Origin: Coprobacillus sp. CAG:605
GTDB taxonomy: Bacteria > Bacillota_I > Bacilli_A > RF39 > UBA660
Direction: 5' to 3'
Assembly (NCBI GenBank): GCA_000433255.1
Contig: HF998232.1
Span: 1 to 32,677, forward strand
Length of the DNA stretch: 32,677 bases
Shown here piece by piece: positions 1 through 7,302 of this stretch (position 1 is its first letter; the number at the start of each line of letters is the position of its first letter). The notes below the pieces were generated by a model. The model worked only from the letters and a program-made list of their open reading frames with translations, was not told the DNA's origin and did not search any database. The translations under genes and the position numbers were made by a program.

Positions 1-1
1 T

Positions 2-601
2 TTAGTATCTTCTTTATTTAAAAAAGGATTATTATCCATTTTTCTTGATAAAAATATAGAACGCTCTGTAAAATTAGCTAATATCGCTATTTTTAAAAAT
101 GGAAAAGGCCATGAAAACATTGTTAATGATAACGGAAGTTATGTTTTAGTTAATTCAAAATTCATATCAACAGATGGTAAAGTATCAAAGTATTGTAATA
201 ATCAATTATCACCATTATATAAGAATGACATTGTGATGGTTATGAGTGATTTGCCTAAAGGTAAAGTATTAGCAAAATGTTTTATTATAGACAAAAATAA
301 TTTATATTCATTAAATCAAAGAATATGTTCATTGACAATTGATAAAAATTGTGACCCATATTATATTTTTTATAAAATTAATAGAAATCCGTATTACTTG
401 AAATTTGATGATGGAGTAAATCAAACGAATTTAAAAAAAGAGGATGTCTTGAATTTAATTATTGATGTTCCTAATTTAAACAATCAAAAAAAATATTCAA
501 AATATTTAATACAAATGGATAAGAAAATATATATTGAAAACAAAAAAGTATTAAAATTACAAGAATTAAAAAAAGGCCTTATGCAAAGCATGTTTGTATA
601 G
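2..601 (+). CDS. hsdS: Type I restriction-modification specificity subunit HsdS, C-terminal part (5' truncated by window edge)
   Basis: HsdS supplies DNA target recognition to type I restriction-modification complexes. The frame is open from base 2, so the gene starts upstream of the window. The visible 199 residues begin in the central conserved helix (FKKGLL), continue through a second target-recognition domain opening with the typical NGKGHE motif and containing LNQRICSL, and end with the C-terminal conserved helix (KLQELKKGLMQSMFV). This is how full-length HsdS proteins end, so the 3' end looks intact. The first in-frame ATG (about base 233) is internal to the domain and is not the true start. 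HsdM and HsdR are not in the window. The segment is poorer in C than the genes that follow, which fits a mobile or recombining locus (inference). Confidence 0.85.
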   Translation, partial: LVSSLFKKGLLSIFLDKNIERSVKLANIAIFKNGKGHENIVNDNGSYVLVNSKFISTDGKVSKYCNNQLSPLYKNDIVMVMSDLPKGKVLAKCFIIDKNNLYSLNQRICSLTIDKNCDPYYIFYKINRNPYYLKFDDGVNQTNLKKEDVLNLIIDVPNLNNQKKYSKYLIQMDKKIYIENKKVLKLQELKKGLMQSMFV

Positions 602-669
602 AATAATACTGATAGACATAAACAATCACCAATTTTCAAAGCTCACATACAATATTTTAGGTGATAATC

Positions 670-1857
670 ATGAAAAAAATCGTTGTTGATGCTGGCCATG
701 GTGGCGAAGACCAAGGCGCTAGTGGTAACGGCATCATTGAAAAAGATTTGACTTTAAAAATTTCTAAGTACATGAAAGATCGTTTTGACGAATTAGGCAT
801 ACCAGCATCTTTAACTAGAGATAGCGATATTACCCTTAATCCAACCGATAGGGTAGATAAAGTATTAAGCTTCTATGGCAATGGTAATGACGTAATAGTC
901 CTTGCTAACCATATTAATGCTGGTGGTGGCGACGGTTTTGAAATCGTCTACGGTCTTCGCAACAAAGATACATTAGCCAAAAAAATAGCTCAAGAAATTG
1001 AGAACACTGGTCAAAACGTCAGGAAATATTATCAAAGAAGACTACCCAGTGATTCGTCCAAAGACTATTACTATATAATAAGAAATACTCCTAATACTGA
1101 AGCACTCCTAGTAGAATATGGCTTTCTTGATAGTACAGCTGATGATGTAAATCAATTAAAAGACAATTGGCAAGACTATGCCGAAGCTGTAGTCAAAGCC
1201 GTAACCGAGTACATTGGCGTTCCTTACTACACTCAAACCGACGAATACTACACCGTTGAAAAAGGTGACTCCCTATGGAGCATTGCTAAAAAATTTGGTA
1301 CCACTGTGGATAACTTAAAATCTATCAACAACCTATCAGGTAACATGCTAAGTATCGGCCAAAAAATAAAAATTTCCGAAACAGCCTCTCCATCATCAGG
1401 TACTTACTACACCGTAAAAAAAGGCGACACCCTATATTCTATCGCTTCTAAAAATGGCTTAACAGTAAATGAACTAAAAAGTCTCAACAACCTTGCTACC
1501 AACACCCTAACCATTGGCCAAAGCCTGCTAATTGATAAAGCCCCATCCCAATCAACTGACATTACAACATACACGGTAAAAAAAGGCGACAGCCTATATA
1601 AAATTGCCAAACAATATAATACAACCGTAAGTAACCTCATGACTATCAACAATTTAAAGTCGTCAAATCTATCTATTGGTCAAAAACTAAAAGTACCAGT
1701 TTCCAGCACCACTACATCCCAAAACATCTACACCGTAAAATCTGGTGATACCTTATATTCAATTGCCCGAGCCAACAACACAACCGTCAGCGACCTAATT
1801 GCTAAAAACAATCTATCAACGAGTACTTTATCCGTTGGCCAAAAATTGTTAATTTAA
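670..1857 (+). CDS. N-acetylmuramoyl-L-alanine amidase (Amidase_3) with four C-terminal LysM repeats
   Basis: Cleaves the bond between N-acetylmuramic acid and the stem peptide of peptidoglycan. The 395-aa protein opens directly with the catalytic domain: DAGHGG (His10), Glu24 in IIEKDL, His81 in ANHINAG and Glu149 in LLVEYGF are the expected zinc ligands and catalytic Glu. Four LysM repeats follow (about residues 192-236, 245-289, 300-344, 352-395), each with the YTVxxGDxLxxIA and SIGQKLxI signatures, joined by Ser/Thr-rich linkers. The start is ATG 670, preceded by AGGTGAT; the GTG at 661 lies inside that ribosome binding site. There is no signal peptide. This resembles mother-cell lytic amidases such as CwlC/CwlH of Bacillus, or phage endolysins that need a holin. 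Convergent with the CwlJ-type gene, stops 4 bp apart. Confidence 0.93.
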   Translation: MKKIVVDAGHGGEDQGASGNGIIEKDLTLKISKYMKDRFDELGIPASLTRDSDITLNPTDRVDKVLSFYGNGNDVIVLANHINAGGGDGFEIVYGLRNKDTLAKKIAQEIENTGQNVRKYYQRRLPSDSSKDYYYIIRNTPNTEALLVEYGFLDSTADDVNQLKDNWQDYAEAVVKAVTEYIGVPYYTQTDEYYTVEKGDSLWSIAKKFGTTVDNLKSINNLSGNMLSIGQKIKISETASPSSGTYYTVKKGDTLYSIASKNGLTVNELKSLNNLATNTLTIGQSLLIDKAPSQSTDITTYTVKKGDSLYKIAKQYNTTVSNLMTINNLKSSNLSIGQKLKVPVSSTTTSQNIYTVKSGDTLYSIARANNTTVSDLIAKNNLSTSTLSVGQKLLI

Positions 1858-1861
1858 AAAA

Positions 1862-2284
1862 CTAATATAGTTCCTTACAGACCCCAGGCTCAGGCTTATA
1901 AAAACAATGATTTTTATACCTTCCGGCATTCCTTTGGCCGTACCATAAATCTTTACAACTTTCCCCTGATCTCGGCGCATAAAACCATAACGCATCAGTT
2001 GCCGGATAAAAATACTCGCCTCTTAAAACTCTTTTAGCCAAATCCTTTTCTTTAGTAGTCGAAGTACTTTGAAACAAACTAGAATTAATTCCACTAAACT
2101 GATTAGCTTGATAAATGGCATCATTAACACTTCTAATATTTTTAAAAGTCAAACAATTAGCAATAACTCGGTTAACAACCACATTTCCAACCATTAGCAT
2201 TCCAAGATTACCTTCTGCCAACGCCTCAGCCCGCATTATCCTAGCCAACAAATCCAACTCCTTCGAAGAATAATTAACTAACAT
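1862..2284 (-). CDS. cwlJ: CwlJ/SleB-type cell wall hydrolase (Hydrolase_2)
   Basis: Family members are spore cortex-lytic enzymes that degrade muramic-delta-lactam-containing cortex during germination. The 140-aa protein carries the family pattern: LLARIMRAEALAEG (residues 12-25, with Glu20 the likely catalytic acid), GNVVVNRV, AIYQANQFSGI, LAKRVLRGE and ALWFYAP. It has no signal peptide and is only the catalytic domain, matching CwlJ (about 142 aa in B. subtilis) better than SleB, which has an export signal and a peptidoglycan-binding domain. The start ATG at 2284 is preceded by AGGTGAT. No GerQ homologue is visible nearby. The spoVA genes about 28 kb away support a sporulation role. CwlJ versus a general SleB-like hydrolase cannot be settled from sequence alone. 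Confidence 0.85.
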   Translation of the reverse strand: MLVNYSSKELDLLARIMRAEALAEGNLGMLMVGNVVVNRVIANCLTFKNIRSVNDAIYQANQFSGINSSLFQSTSTTKEKDLAKRVLRGEYFYPATDALWFYAPRSGESCKDLWYGQRNAGRYKNHCFYKPEPGVCKELY

Positions 2285-2492
2285 AAAAAATCACCTAAAT
2301 AAGTATATGCCACTATACTAAAATTTAGGTAATCAAAGTTTTATCTTTATAAAAGGGTGTTCATAAATTTTAATTATACAAAATAATAAATATAAATTAT
2401 AAAATAGATACATAAATCGTCAAAATGTTGTCTATTTTTTAAAAGTATGTAAATATGAAAGAATTTTATGATAAACTAAAGTTGGTGAGAAT

Positions 2493-3212
2493 ATGAATTG
2501 GTTTTTAACATTTTTATTTATTTTTTATATTGGCTGTACAGCAGGATGGATAATGGAATTTTTCTTCCGCCGTGCCGTATCAGGCCACTGGGTCAATCCG
2601 GGTTTCCTAGTAGGGCCATATCTTCCTATCTATGGCTTCGGTTTAACTGCCTTAACAATAATATACTTGCTTTTTAGAAATCTAGCCGTACATCCTATTA
2701 TCGTAATTTTACTAATGGGCGCAACTATGACTCTAATAGAATTTATTGGCGGTTTATCATTTATAGATGGAAAAGGCGTTAAACTTTGGGACTATTCCAA
2801 CGAGTGGGGTAACTATAAAGGTATAATATGTCCTCTGTTTTCCGCAATCTGGACCGGTATTGCTGCTATCTACTATTTCTTCTTAGCTAGTCCCATCTTA
2901 AATCTCTTAAAATGGTTTTCCAACAACCTCGCTTTCTCATTCGTCTTAGGAGTTTTCTTCGGTGTCATAGTAATTGACTATGTCTACTCAACTAAACTAC
3001 TTAAAAAGATTAAGAAATATGCTAAAGAAAATGAACTTGATGTTAAACTTGAAGAACTTCGTGTTTACGTTCAAGAACAACAAAAACGTCGTCAAGAAAA
3101 ATACTCTTTCATATTATCATTTAAACAAAATAAACCTTTAAAAGAATTCTTAGACGACTATAAAAAGAGCAAAAGTACCAAAAAGACCTTCAAATTATTT
3201 AGAAAGAATTAA
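2493..3212 (+). CDS. CmpB-family (PF06541) multi-pass membrane protein
   Basis: Annotated in databases as a putative ABC-transporter permease (ABC_trans_CmpB), but the function of the family is not established. The 239-aa protein starts with a membrane helix (residues 3-22) followed by the family signatures WIMEFFFRR and HWVNPGFLVGPYLPIYG, then further helices, LIEFIGG, KLWDYSNEWGNYKGIICP and a last membrane segment near 145-165. The C-terminal 70 residues are charged and predicted helical (LEELRVYVQEQQKRRQEK), likely cytoplasmic. The start at ATG 2493 is preceded by TTGGTGAG. It is flanked by convergent genes and ends at a terminator, so it appears monocistronic. No ATPase subunit lies nearby, so a transporter role is not supported locally. 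Confidence 0.8.
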   Translation: MNWFLTFLFIFYIGCTAGWIMEFFFRRAVSGHWVNPGFLVGPYLPIYGFGLTALTIIYLLFRNLAVHPIIVILLMGATMTLIEFIGGLSFIDGKGVKLWDYSNEWGNYKGIICPLFSAIWTGIAAIYYFFLASPILNLLKWFSNNLAFSFVLGVFFGVIVIDYVYSTKLLKKIKKYAKENELDVKLEELRVYVQEQQKRRQEKYSFILSFKQNKPLKEFLDDYKKSKSTKKTFKLFRKN

Positions 3213-3213
3213 T

Positions 3214-3238
3214 TATCTCCTAGGAGGTAGTTTTTTTA
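3214..3238 (+). terminator. Probable intrinsic terminator after the CmpB-like gene
   Basis: Short inverted repeat TATCTC/GAGGTA around CTAG, followed by eight Ts, immediately after the stop codon. The T tract overlaps the end of the convergent holin gene. The stem is short (6 bp with one wobble). Confidence 0.55.
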
Positions 3239-3649
3239 ATTTCTATCTTTTTTGCTATCTTTATTATCTTCCACAGTCTTAGTAACATTAATATCTTCAT
3301 TATTCTTTAAATCGCCAAATCTTTCTTTTAAAAATTCAGGTATTTTAATTCCCATCTTTGCCCAATTTTCTAATATTGATATTCCTTCATTAGCAATAAA
3401 CATTAAAGTTATTCCATGCCTTATATAACCATCACTACTTATTAAAACATCCAAAGCCCCAGCAACAACGACGAGTAAAATATACCCAATTTTTTTAATT
3501 ATACCTTTAGCGCTAACATTACTACTAAGTTTACCTTTATATATTGCCCCAAGTACTCCCGTAATATAATCTATTCCAATAAAAAGTAACAACATCTTAA
3601 AAAGTATATCACATCCACCAAGTATCGATGTCATAAATGAACTATCCAT
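3236..3649 (-). CDS. TcdE/UtxA-type phage holin family protein (PF05105)
   Basis: Small membrane protein of the holin 4 family, whose members form holes in the cytoplasmic membrane and release endolysins or toxins. The 137-aa protein shows the family core DYITGVLGAIYKGKLSS, SAKGIIKKIGYILLVVVAGALD (a membrane helix with a following Asp), then LMFIANEGISILEN, which is highly characteristic. Three hydrophobic segments (about 10-35, 52-70, 76-95) precede a charged cytoplasmic tail (residues 105-137). The start ATG at 3649 is preceded by GAGGAAAA. It lies 1.4 kb from a signal-less amidase, a combination seen in phage lysis cassettes. No capsid, tail or integrase genes are visible, so it may instead be a domesticated holin. 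Confidence 0.85.
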   Translation of the reverse strand: MDSSFMTSILGGCDILFKMLLLFIGIDYITGVLGAIYKGKLSSNVSAKGIIKKIGYILLVVVAGALDVLISSDGYIRHGITLMFIANEGISILENWAKMGIKIPEFLKERFGDLKNNEDINVTKTVEDNKDSKKDRN

Positions 3650-3755
3650 AAATTTTCCTCATTTCTTAATCTTACTCTATTGTATGTACTTTAAAATAAT
3701 TTTCATAATCAATAAGCCTAAATATTAATTCGTATTAAATAAAAAATAGTTAAAA

Positions 3756-3782
3756 TTAGCAGAACATGTTGACAAGTGCTAG
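3756..3782 (+). promoter_or_regulatory. Degenerate CIRCE operator 1 upstream of htpG
   Basis: TTAGCAGAA, a 9-nt spacer and AAGTGCTAG. The CIRCE consensus is TTAGCACTC-N9-GAGTGCTAA. The right arm matches at 7 of 9 positions and the left arm at 6 of 9. It overlaps the -35 box of the htpG promoter, the expected place for HrcA repression. Coordinates may be off by one base. Confidence 0.6.
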
Positions 3783-3797
3783 AAAGTGTACTATTAT
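3769..3797 (+). promoter_or_regulatory. Sigma-A-type promoter of htpG
   Basis: TTGACA and TATTAT separated by 17 bp. Transcription would start near 3804, downstream of the GTG at 3786, which therefore cannot be the start codon of htpG. Confidence 0.7.
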
Positions 3798-3801
3798 TTA
3801 C

Positions 3802-3828
3802 TTAGCAATTGTGATACACAAGTGCTAG
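3802..3828 (+). promoter_or_regulatory. Degenerate CIRCE operator 2 in the htpG leader
   Basis: TTAGCAATT, a 9-nt spacer and AAGTGCTAG: the same geometry as operator 1, 46 bp downstream. The 15-mer around the right arm (ACAAGTGCTAGAAAG) is identical in both, so the element appears to be duplicated. It lies in the 5' leader just ahead of the ribosome binding site. Confidence 0.55.
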
Positions 3829-3842
3829 AAAGCGTGATAAAA

Positions 3843-5762
3843 ATGAAAAAGAAAGAATTCAAAGCCGAATCCAAAAAACTAATGGATTTAATGATTAATT
3901 CTATTTATACAAACAAAGAAATATTTTTAAGAGAAATTATCTCTAATGCCAGTGATGCCATTGATAAACTACATTACATGTCCTTAACTGACAAAGATAT
4001 TAAAATTGATAAGAAAAAACTATCTATTACCATTACACCTAACAAAGAAGCAAAAACTTTAACTATTAGTGATAATGGTATTGGTATGACTAAAGAAGAA
4101 CTAGAAACTAACTTAGGTACTATTGCCAAGAGTGGTTCCCTAGACTTTAAACAAGAAAATGCCAAGAAGAAAGATATCGATATAATCGGACAATTTGGTG
4201 TTGGATTCTACTCAGCCTTCATGGTTTCTGACAAAGTAGAAGTTATATCTAAAAAATATGGTAGCGAAGAAGCTAATATCTGGACTTCAACTGGTATTGA
4301 TGGTTACACAATAGAGCCAACTTCTAAAGAATCTTATGGTACTGATGTTATTTTATACTTAAAAGATGATACCGAAGACGAAAAATATTCTAAGTACCTT
4401 GAAACCTACGAACTAGAAAGCCTAATTCGTAAATATAGTGACTATATAACTTATCCAATTCAAATGGAAGTTGAACATCAACATCTTAAAGAAAAGAAAA
4501 ACAAAGACGATAAAGACGAATACGAAACAGTTAAAGAAATAGAAACTATTAACTCGCTAATTCCTCTTTGGAAAAGAGACAAAAACAAAATAACTGACGA
4601 AGAGTATAAAACCTTCTATAAGGATAAATTTAACGACTATGAAACTCCAATAACTAAAATTCATACCAAAGCCGAAGGAACTATTGAATACACATCTCTA
4701 ATTTATATTCCTTCCCATGCTCCATATGATTTCTATACTAAACAATACGAAAAAGGGCTTCAACTATACTCTAATGGAGTACTAATTATGGAAAAATGTG
4801 CTGACCTTCTACCAGACTATTATAGCTTTGTTAAAGGCGTTGTTGATTCGCCAGACTTATCTTTAAATATTTCCCGTGAAACCCTACAACAAAATCGTAT
4901 CCTTAAAACTATTGCTAAGTCAATTGAATCTAAGATTAAAGCTGAATTAGAACGTCTTTTAAATAATGATAGAGAAGCCTACAATAAATTCTATAAGGAA
5001 TTTGGTATGCAATTGAAATATGGTGTCTACAACAACTTTGGCATGGATAAAGACAAACTAGAAGATTTAATTATGTTTGCATCTTCTAAAGATGGTTCAT
5101 ACAAGACTCTTGCTGAATACGTAAAAGACATGAAAGAGGGTCAAAAAGAAATTTACTATGCATGTGGTGAATCTGTAGCAAAAATAGATCTATTACCTCA
5201 AGTTGAAGCTGTTAAAGATAAAGGATATGAAATTTTATACTGTACAGAATATGTTGACGAATTTACTATTATGACCTTAAGAAAATATAAAGACTTTGAA
5301 TTTAAAAATGTCTGCAACGATTCTATCGACTTAGATACTAAAGAAGAAAAAGAAGAACTAGCTAAGAAAAACGACGAAGCTAAAGATATGTTTAAAACCA
5401 TGGCTGAAGCCGTTAGTGAAGTTAAATCAATAAGATTTACTAATAAATTAAAAAATCACCCAGTATGCTTAAGCAGTGACGGTGAAACAGTATGCTTAAG
5501 CAGTAACGGTGAAATATCTGTAGAAATGGAAAAAGCTATGAATGCCATGCCTTTTGATAATGACGTTAAAGCAAGTAAAGTCCTAGAAATAAATGAAAAT
5601 CACCCAATTGCTAAAAAATTAGAAAATCTATATAATACCGACAAAGAAGAACTAAAAAATATGACTAAAGTATTATATGCTCAAGCAAGATTAATTGAAG
5701 GTTTAAGTATTGAAAATCCAACTGAAATAAGTAATCTTATTTGTGAATACTTATCTAAATAG
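3843..5762 (+). CDS. htpG: Molecular chaperone HtpG (Hsp90 family)
   Basis: ATP-dependent dimeric Hsp90 chaperone of the cytoplasm. The 639-aa protein shows the GHKL ATPase motifs FLREIISNASDA (catalytic Glu31), DNGIGMT and GQFGVGFYSAFM, the middle-domain block SPDLSLNISRETLQQN, and the C-terminal dimerisation domain ending in NPTEISNLICEYL. The start is ATG 3843, giving the canonical N-terminus MKKKEFKAESKKL; the earlier GTG at 3786 lies upstream of the predicted transcription start. The -35 region and leader hold two CIRCE-like sites, so HrcA control is likely; in B. subtilis htpG is not in the HrcA regulon. Odd feature: near residues 540-557 a nine-residue unit (VCLSSxGE plus one residue) occurs twice in tandem. 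The next gene starts 8 bp after the stop and is probably co-transcribed. Confidence 0.98.
   Translation: MKKKEFKAESKKLMDLMINSIYTNKEIFLREIISNASDAIDKLHYMSLTDKDIKIDKKKLSITITPNKEAKTLTISDNGIGMTKEELETNLGTIAKSGSLDFKQENAKKKDIDIIGQFGVGFYSAFMVSDKVEVISKKYGSEEANIWTSTGIDGYTIEPTSKESYGTDVILYLKDDTEDEKYSKYLETYELESLIRKYSDYITYPIQMEVEHQHLKEKKNKDDKDEYETVKEIETINSLIPLWKRDKNKITDEEYKTFYKDKFNDYETPITKIHTKAEGTIEYTSLIYIPSHAPYDFYTKQYEKGLQLYSNGVLIMEKCADLLPDYYSFVKGVVDSPDLSLNISRETLQQNRILKTIAKSIESKIKAELERLLNNDREAYNKFYKEFGMQLKYGVYNNFGMDKDKLEDLIMFASSKDGSYKTLAEYVKDMKEGQKEIYYACGESVAKIDLLPQVEAVKDKGYEILYCTEYVDEFTIMTLRKYKDFEFKNVCNDSIDLDTKEEKEELAKKNDEAKDMFKTMAEAVSEVKSIRFTNKLKNHPVCLSSDGETVCLSSNGEISVEMEKAMNAMPFDNDVKASKVLEINENHPIAKKLENLYNTDKEELKNMTKVLYAQARLIEGLSIENPTEISNLICEYLSK
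5461..5514 (+). repeat. In-frame 27-bp tandem duplication inside htpG
   Basis: Positions 5461-5487 and 5488-5514 are identical except for one base (G at 5479 against A at 5506, giving Asp/Asn). The repeat encodes VCLSSDGE then VCLSSNGE. Other HtpG proteins have a single such segment before the dimerisation helices. Confidence 0.95.
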
Positions 5763-5770
5763 GTGTCTAA

Positions 5771-6217
5771 ATGACTTTTAAAAGCCTATTCAATAGTATG
5801 ATGCCCAACAAAAATGGCCTAGACGAACTAACCACTCTTAACTTTATTATTTTAATCATTTTACTAATATTTGACATCTTTATTAACAATATTTATCTAA
5901 GTTTATCCATAGTATTATTTGTCTTTCTAATAATCTTTCGCACTTTATCTACTAATAAAACCAAAAGATCCAAAGAAAATAAATGCTATTTAAATATCGT
6001 AAACAAGCCAGCAAAGAAATTTAAATTATACAAAGATATAATTAAAAATTATAATACTAGCCTTTATAAAAGATGTCCTAAGTGTAAGCAAATTTTGAAA
6101 CTTCCTTTACAAAAGGGTAAACACAATGTTATATGTCCAAACTGTAAAAATAAGTTCGAAGTAAAATGTAATCGTAATGAAAAAGTTAAAGCTGAAGTAA
6201 TTAAGAACCACAAATAA
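5771..6217 (+). CDS. Small membrane protein with C-terminal zinc ribbon
   Basis: 148 aa. Two adjacent hydrophobic segments (about residues 24-40 and 42-57) are followed by a basic linker and a four-cysteine zinc ribbon (CPKC at about 103-106, CPNC at about 122-125). The ATG at 5771 uses an AGGTGT site that overlaps the htpG stop codon, so it is probably translated from the htpG transcript. Proteins of this layout (two membrane spans plus a zinc ribbon) are common in low-GC Firmicutes and mostly uncharacterised. No specific function can be assigned; linkage to htpG hints at a stress or protein-quality role (inference). Confidence 0.8.
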   Translation: MTFKSLFNSMMPNKNGLDELTTLNFIILIILLIFDIFINNIYLSLSIVLFVFLIIFRTLSTNKTKRSKENKCYLNIVNKPAKKFKLYKDIIKNYNTSLYKRCPKCKQILKLPLQKGKHNVICPNCKNKFEVKCNRNEKVKAEVIKNHK

Positions 6218-6230
6218 TGGTTCTTTTTTT
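6204..6230 (+). terminator. Intrinsic terminator of the htpG operon
   Basis: Perfect 7-bp stem AGAACCA/TGGTTCT with a 7-nt loop and seven Ts. It overlaps the stop codon of the zinc-ribbon gene. Confidence 0.85.
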
Positions 6231-6231
6231 G

Positions 6232-6291
6232 TATACAAATGGTAAATTTTTAAAATGTGAATGGGTACTAATGATATTGTTATAAGTAGAG
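6232..6291 (+). repeat. Promoter-region repeat, copy 1
   Basis: About 60 bp starting TATACAAATGGTAAATTTT and ending with TACTAATGATATTGTTATAA. It is closely matched (roughly 50 of 60 bases by eye) at 7235-7294. Both copies lie directly after a terminator and directly before a gene, so the repeat is probably a duplicated promoter region. Confidence 0.8.
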
Positions 6292-6300
6292 GGCGATAGA

Positions 6301-6732
6301 ATGAAAATATTACTTGATGATATCTTAGATGATGAAATAAAAGAATATCTGTTAAGTCAAAATGGAATTAATAGTGTAAAACTTAAAAATAAAGACTTTA
6401 AAACTGAAGTTAGTATAGAATGCGACGATAATATTTCACATTTAATTATTATGAAATATATAGATTTATTTCAACAAAATAAATATCCAACAATATTAGA
6501 ATTTAATAAAGCATTCAAAAATAAAACTAAAAAATTAAAATATGTTGTTAAAGATATGTGCTGTGAATATTGCTATAAATCATTGGTTATGAATTTATTC
6601 GAAAAAGAATTTATCAATTCAGTAAAATCAAATTTTGATTTTTATAAACCAGCATTTAATGTTGAACTTGAAGTTGAATATATAAATTATACAGAAGATG
6701 AGTTAATACAGATAATTAAAGAAAATTTATAA
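6301..6732 (+). CDS. Unknown protein with a C-terminal HMA-like fold
   Basis: 143 aa, not recognised as a named family. The second half resembles a heavy-metal-associated (HMA) domain: strand YVVKD, then a Cys-rich MCCEYC in place of the usual MxCxxC, helix KSLVMNLFEKEF, and a second strand-strand-helix ending with ELIQIIKE. The N-terminal half (residues 1-57) shows a similar strand-helix-strand-strand-helix rhythm without cysteines, so the protein may be two ferredoxin-like domains. No signal peptide. ATG 6301 follows AGAGGGCGAT. It is driven by the promoter repeat shared with the gene at 7303. A metal-handling role is only a guess from the Cys motif. Confidence 0.65.
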   Translation: MKILLDDILDDEIKEYLLSQNGINSVKLKNKDFKTEVSIECDDNISHLIIMKYIDLFQQNKYPTILEFNKAFKNKTKKLKYVVKDMCCEYCYKSLVMNLFEKEFINSVKSNFDFYKPAFNVELEVEYINYTEDELIQIIKENL

Positions 6733-6739
6733 AATTAAA

Positions 6740-7195
6740 ATGATTTTGAATTATATTAATTTAAATAAAAATGAATTCTTTGATAATGCTAAAGTTACTT
6801 TTGATACTTTAAGTACTAACTTTAAAGATACTCTGGCATATCTTAAAACACAAAGAAGTGTGGTTTGGAACAGAGAATAAGGATATGAAACAGAACTTAA
6901 ATATTTTAAGTTAAGCGAAAAATTACACGAAGAAATTCAAAAGTATGCAAGTATGGAAAAATAATTGGAAAGCGAGTTTGGCGATTCTTATGCAGCCGCA
7001 ATAGAAGTTCATAATACCAAGTATAGCGAAATAAATAAAACATACAAAAATTTATTTGGATTAGATAAAAATATGAAATTGGAAAATAAAACTGACTTAG
7101 GTACTGACGAATGTATAGTAAAATATAAGTCAGTATTCAAGGAAGACTACAACGGAAACTATTATTGGGTATCTAGCGAACCTGTAGAAGAATAG
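6740..7195 (+). pseudogene. Decayed gene interrupted by two in-frame TAA codons
   Basis: One reading frame runs from ATG 6740 to TAG 7195 without a frameshift but is broken by TAA at 6878-6880 and at 6962-6964. The flanking segments read as plausible protein (FDTLSTNFKDTLAYLKTQ; ELKYFKLSEKLHEEIQKYA; AAIEVHNTKYSEINKTYKN). The last 12 residues (NGNYYWVSSEPV) almost match the C-terminus of the intact gene at 7303-8223 (TNNYYWVSSEPI), so this is probably a relic paralogue or fragment of that family. A short TTG-initiated product from 6965 is possible but has no evident ribosome binding site. Confidence 0.75.
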
Positions 7196-7217
7196 ATAAG
7201 GTGCTATTCTTTTTTTG
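7189..7217 (+). terminator. Intrinsic terminator after the pseudogene
   Basis: Perfect 7-bp stem AGAATAG/CTATTCT, 8-nt loop, followed by seven Ts. It overlaps the final stop codon. Confidence 0.85.
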
Positions 7218-7234
7218 AGCCTAGAACATTTTGG

Positions 7235-7294
7235 TATACAAATGGTAAATTTTCAAAATGGGGGGGGTACTAATGATATTATTATAAATAGAAG
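7235..7294 (+). repeat. Promoter-region repeat, copy 2, with an 8-G tract
   Basis: Second copy of the 6232-6291 element. The main difference is at 7260-7267, where a run of eight Gs replaces the mixed sequence GTGAATGGG of copy 1. Such a G run is exceptional in this AT-rich window. It sits upstream of the likely -10 (TATTAT or TTATAA near 7277-7287). Confidence 0.8.
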
Positions 7295-7302
7295 GAGTAT
7301 AT

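Noticed and set aside
1407..1652. Open frame antisense to the LysM repeats
   Set aside because: Shadow of the repeated codons in the amidase gene; no ribosome binding site or family resemblance.
2284..2330. Sigma-E-like -10 (CATATACT on the minus strand) upstream of the CwlJ-type gene
   Set aside because: Transcription would start at or inside the ribosome binding site AGGTGA, leaving almost no leader, and no convincing -35 is present.
1..3649. An intact prophage suggested by amidase plus holin
   Set aside because: No integrase, capsid, terminase, portal or tail genes are visible; neighbours are sporulation- and envelope-related.
3786..3842. GTG start giving HtpG a 19-residue N-terminal extension
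   Set aside because: It lies between the -35 and -10 boxes and upstream of the predicted transcription start; the canonical HtpG N-terminus begins at 3843.
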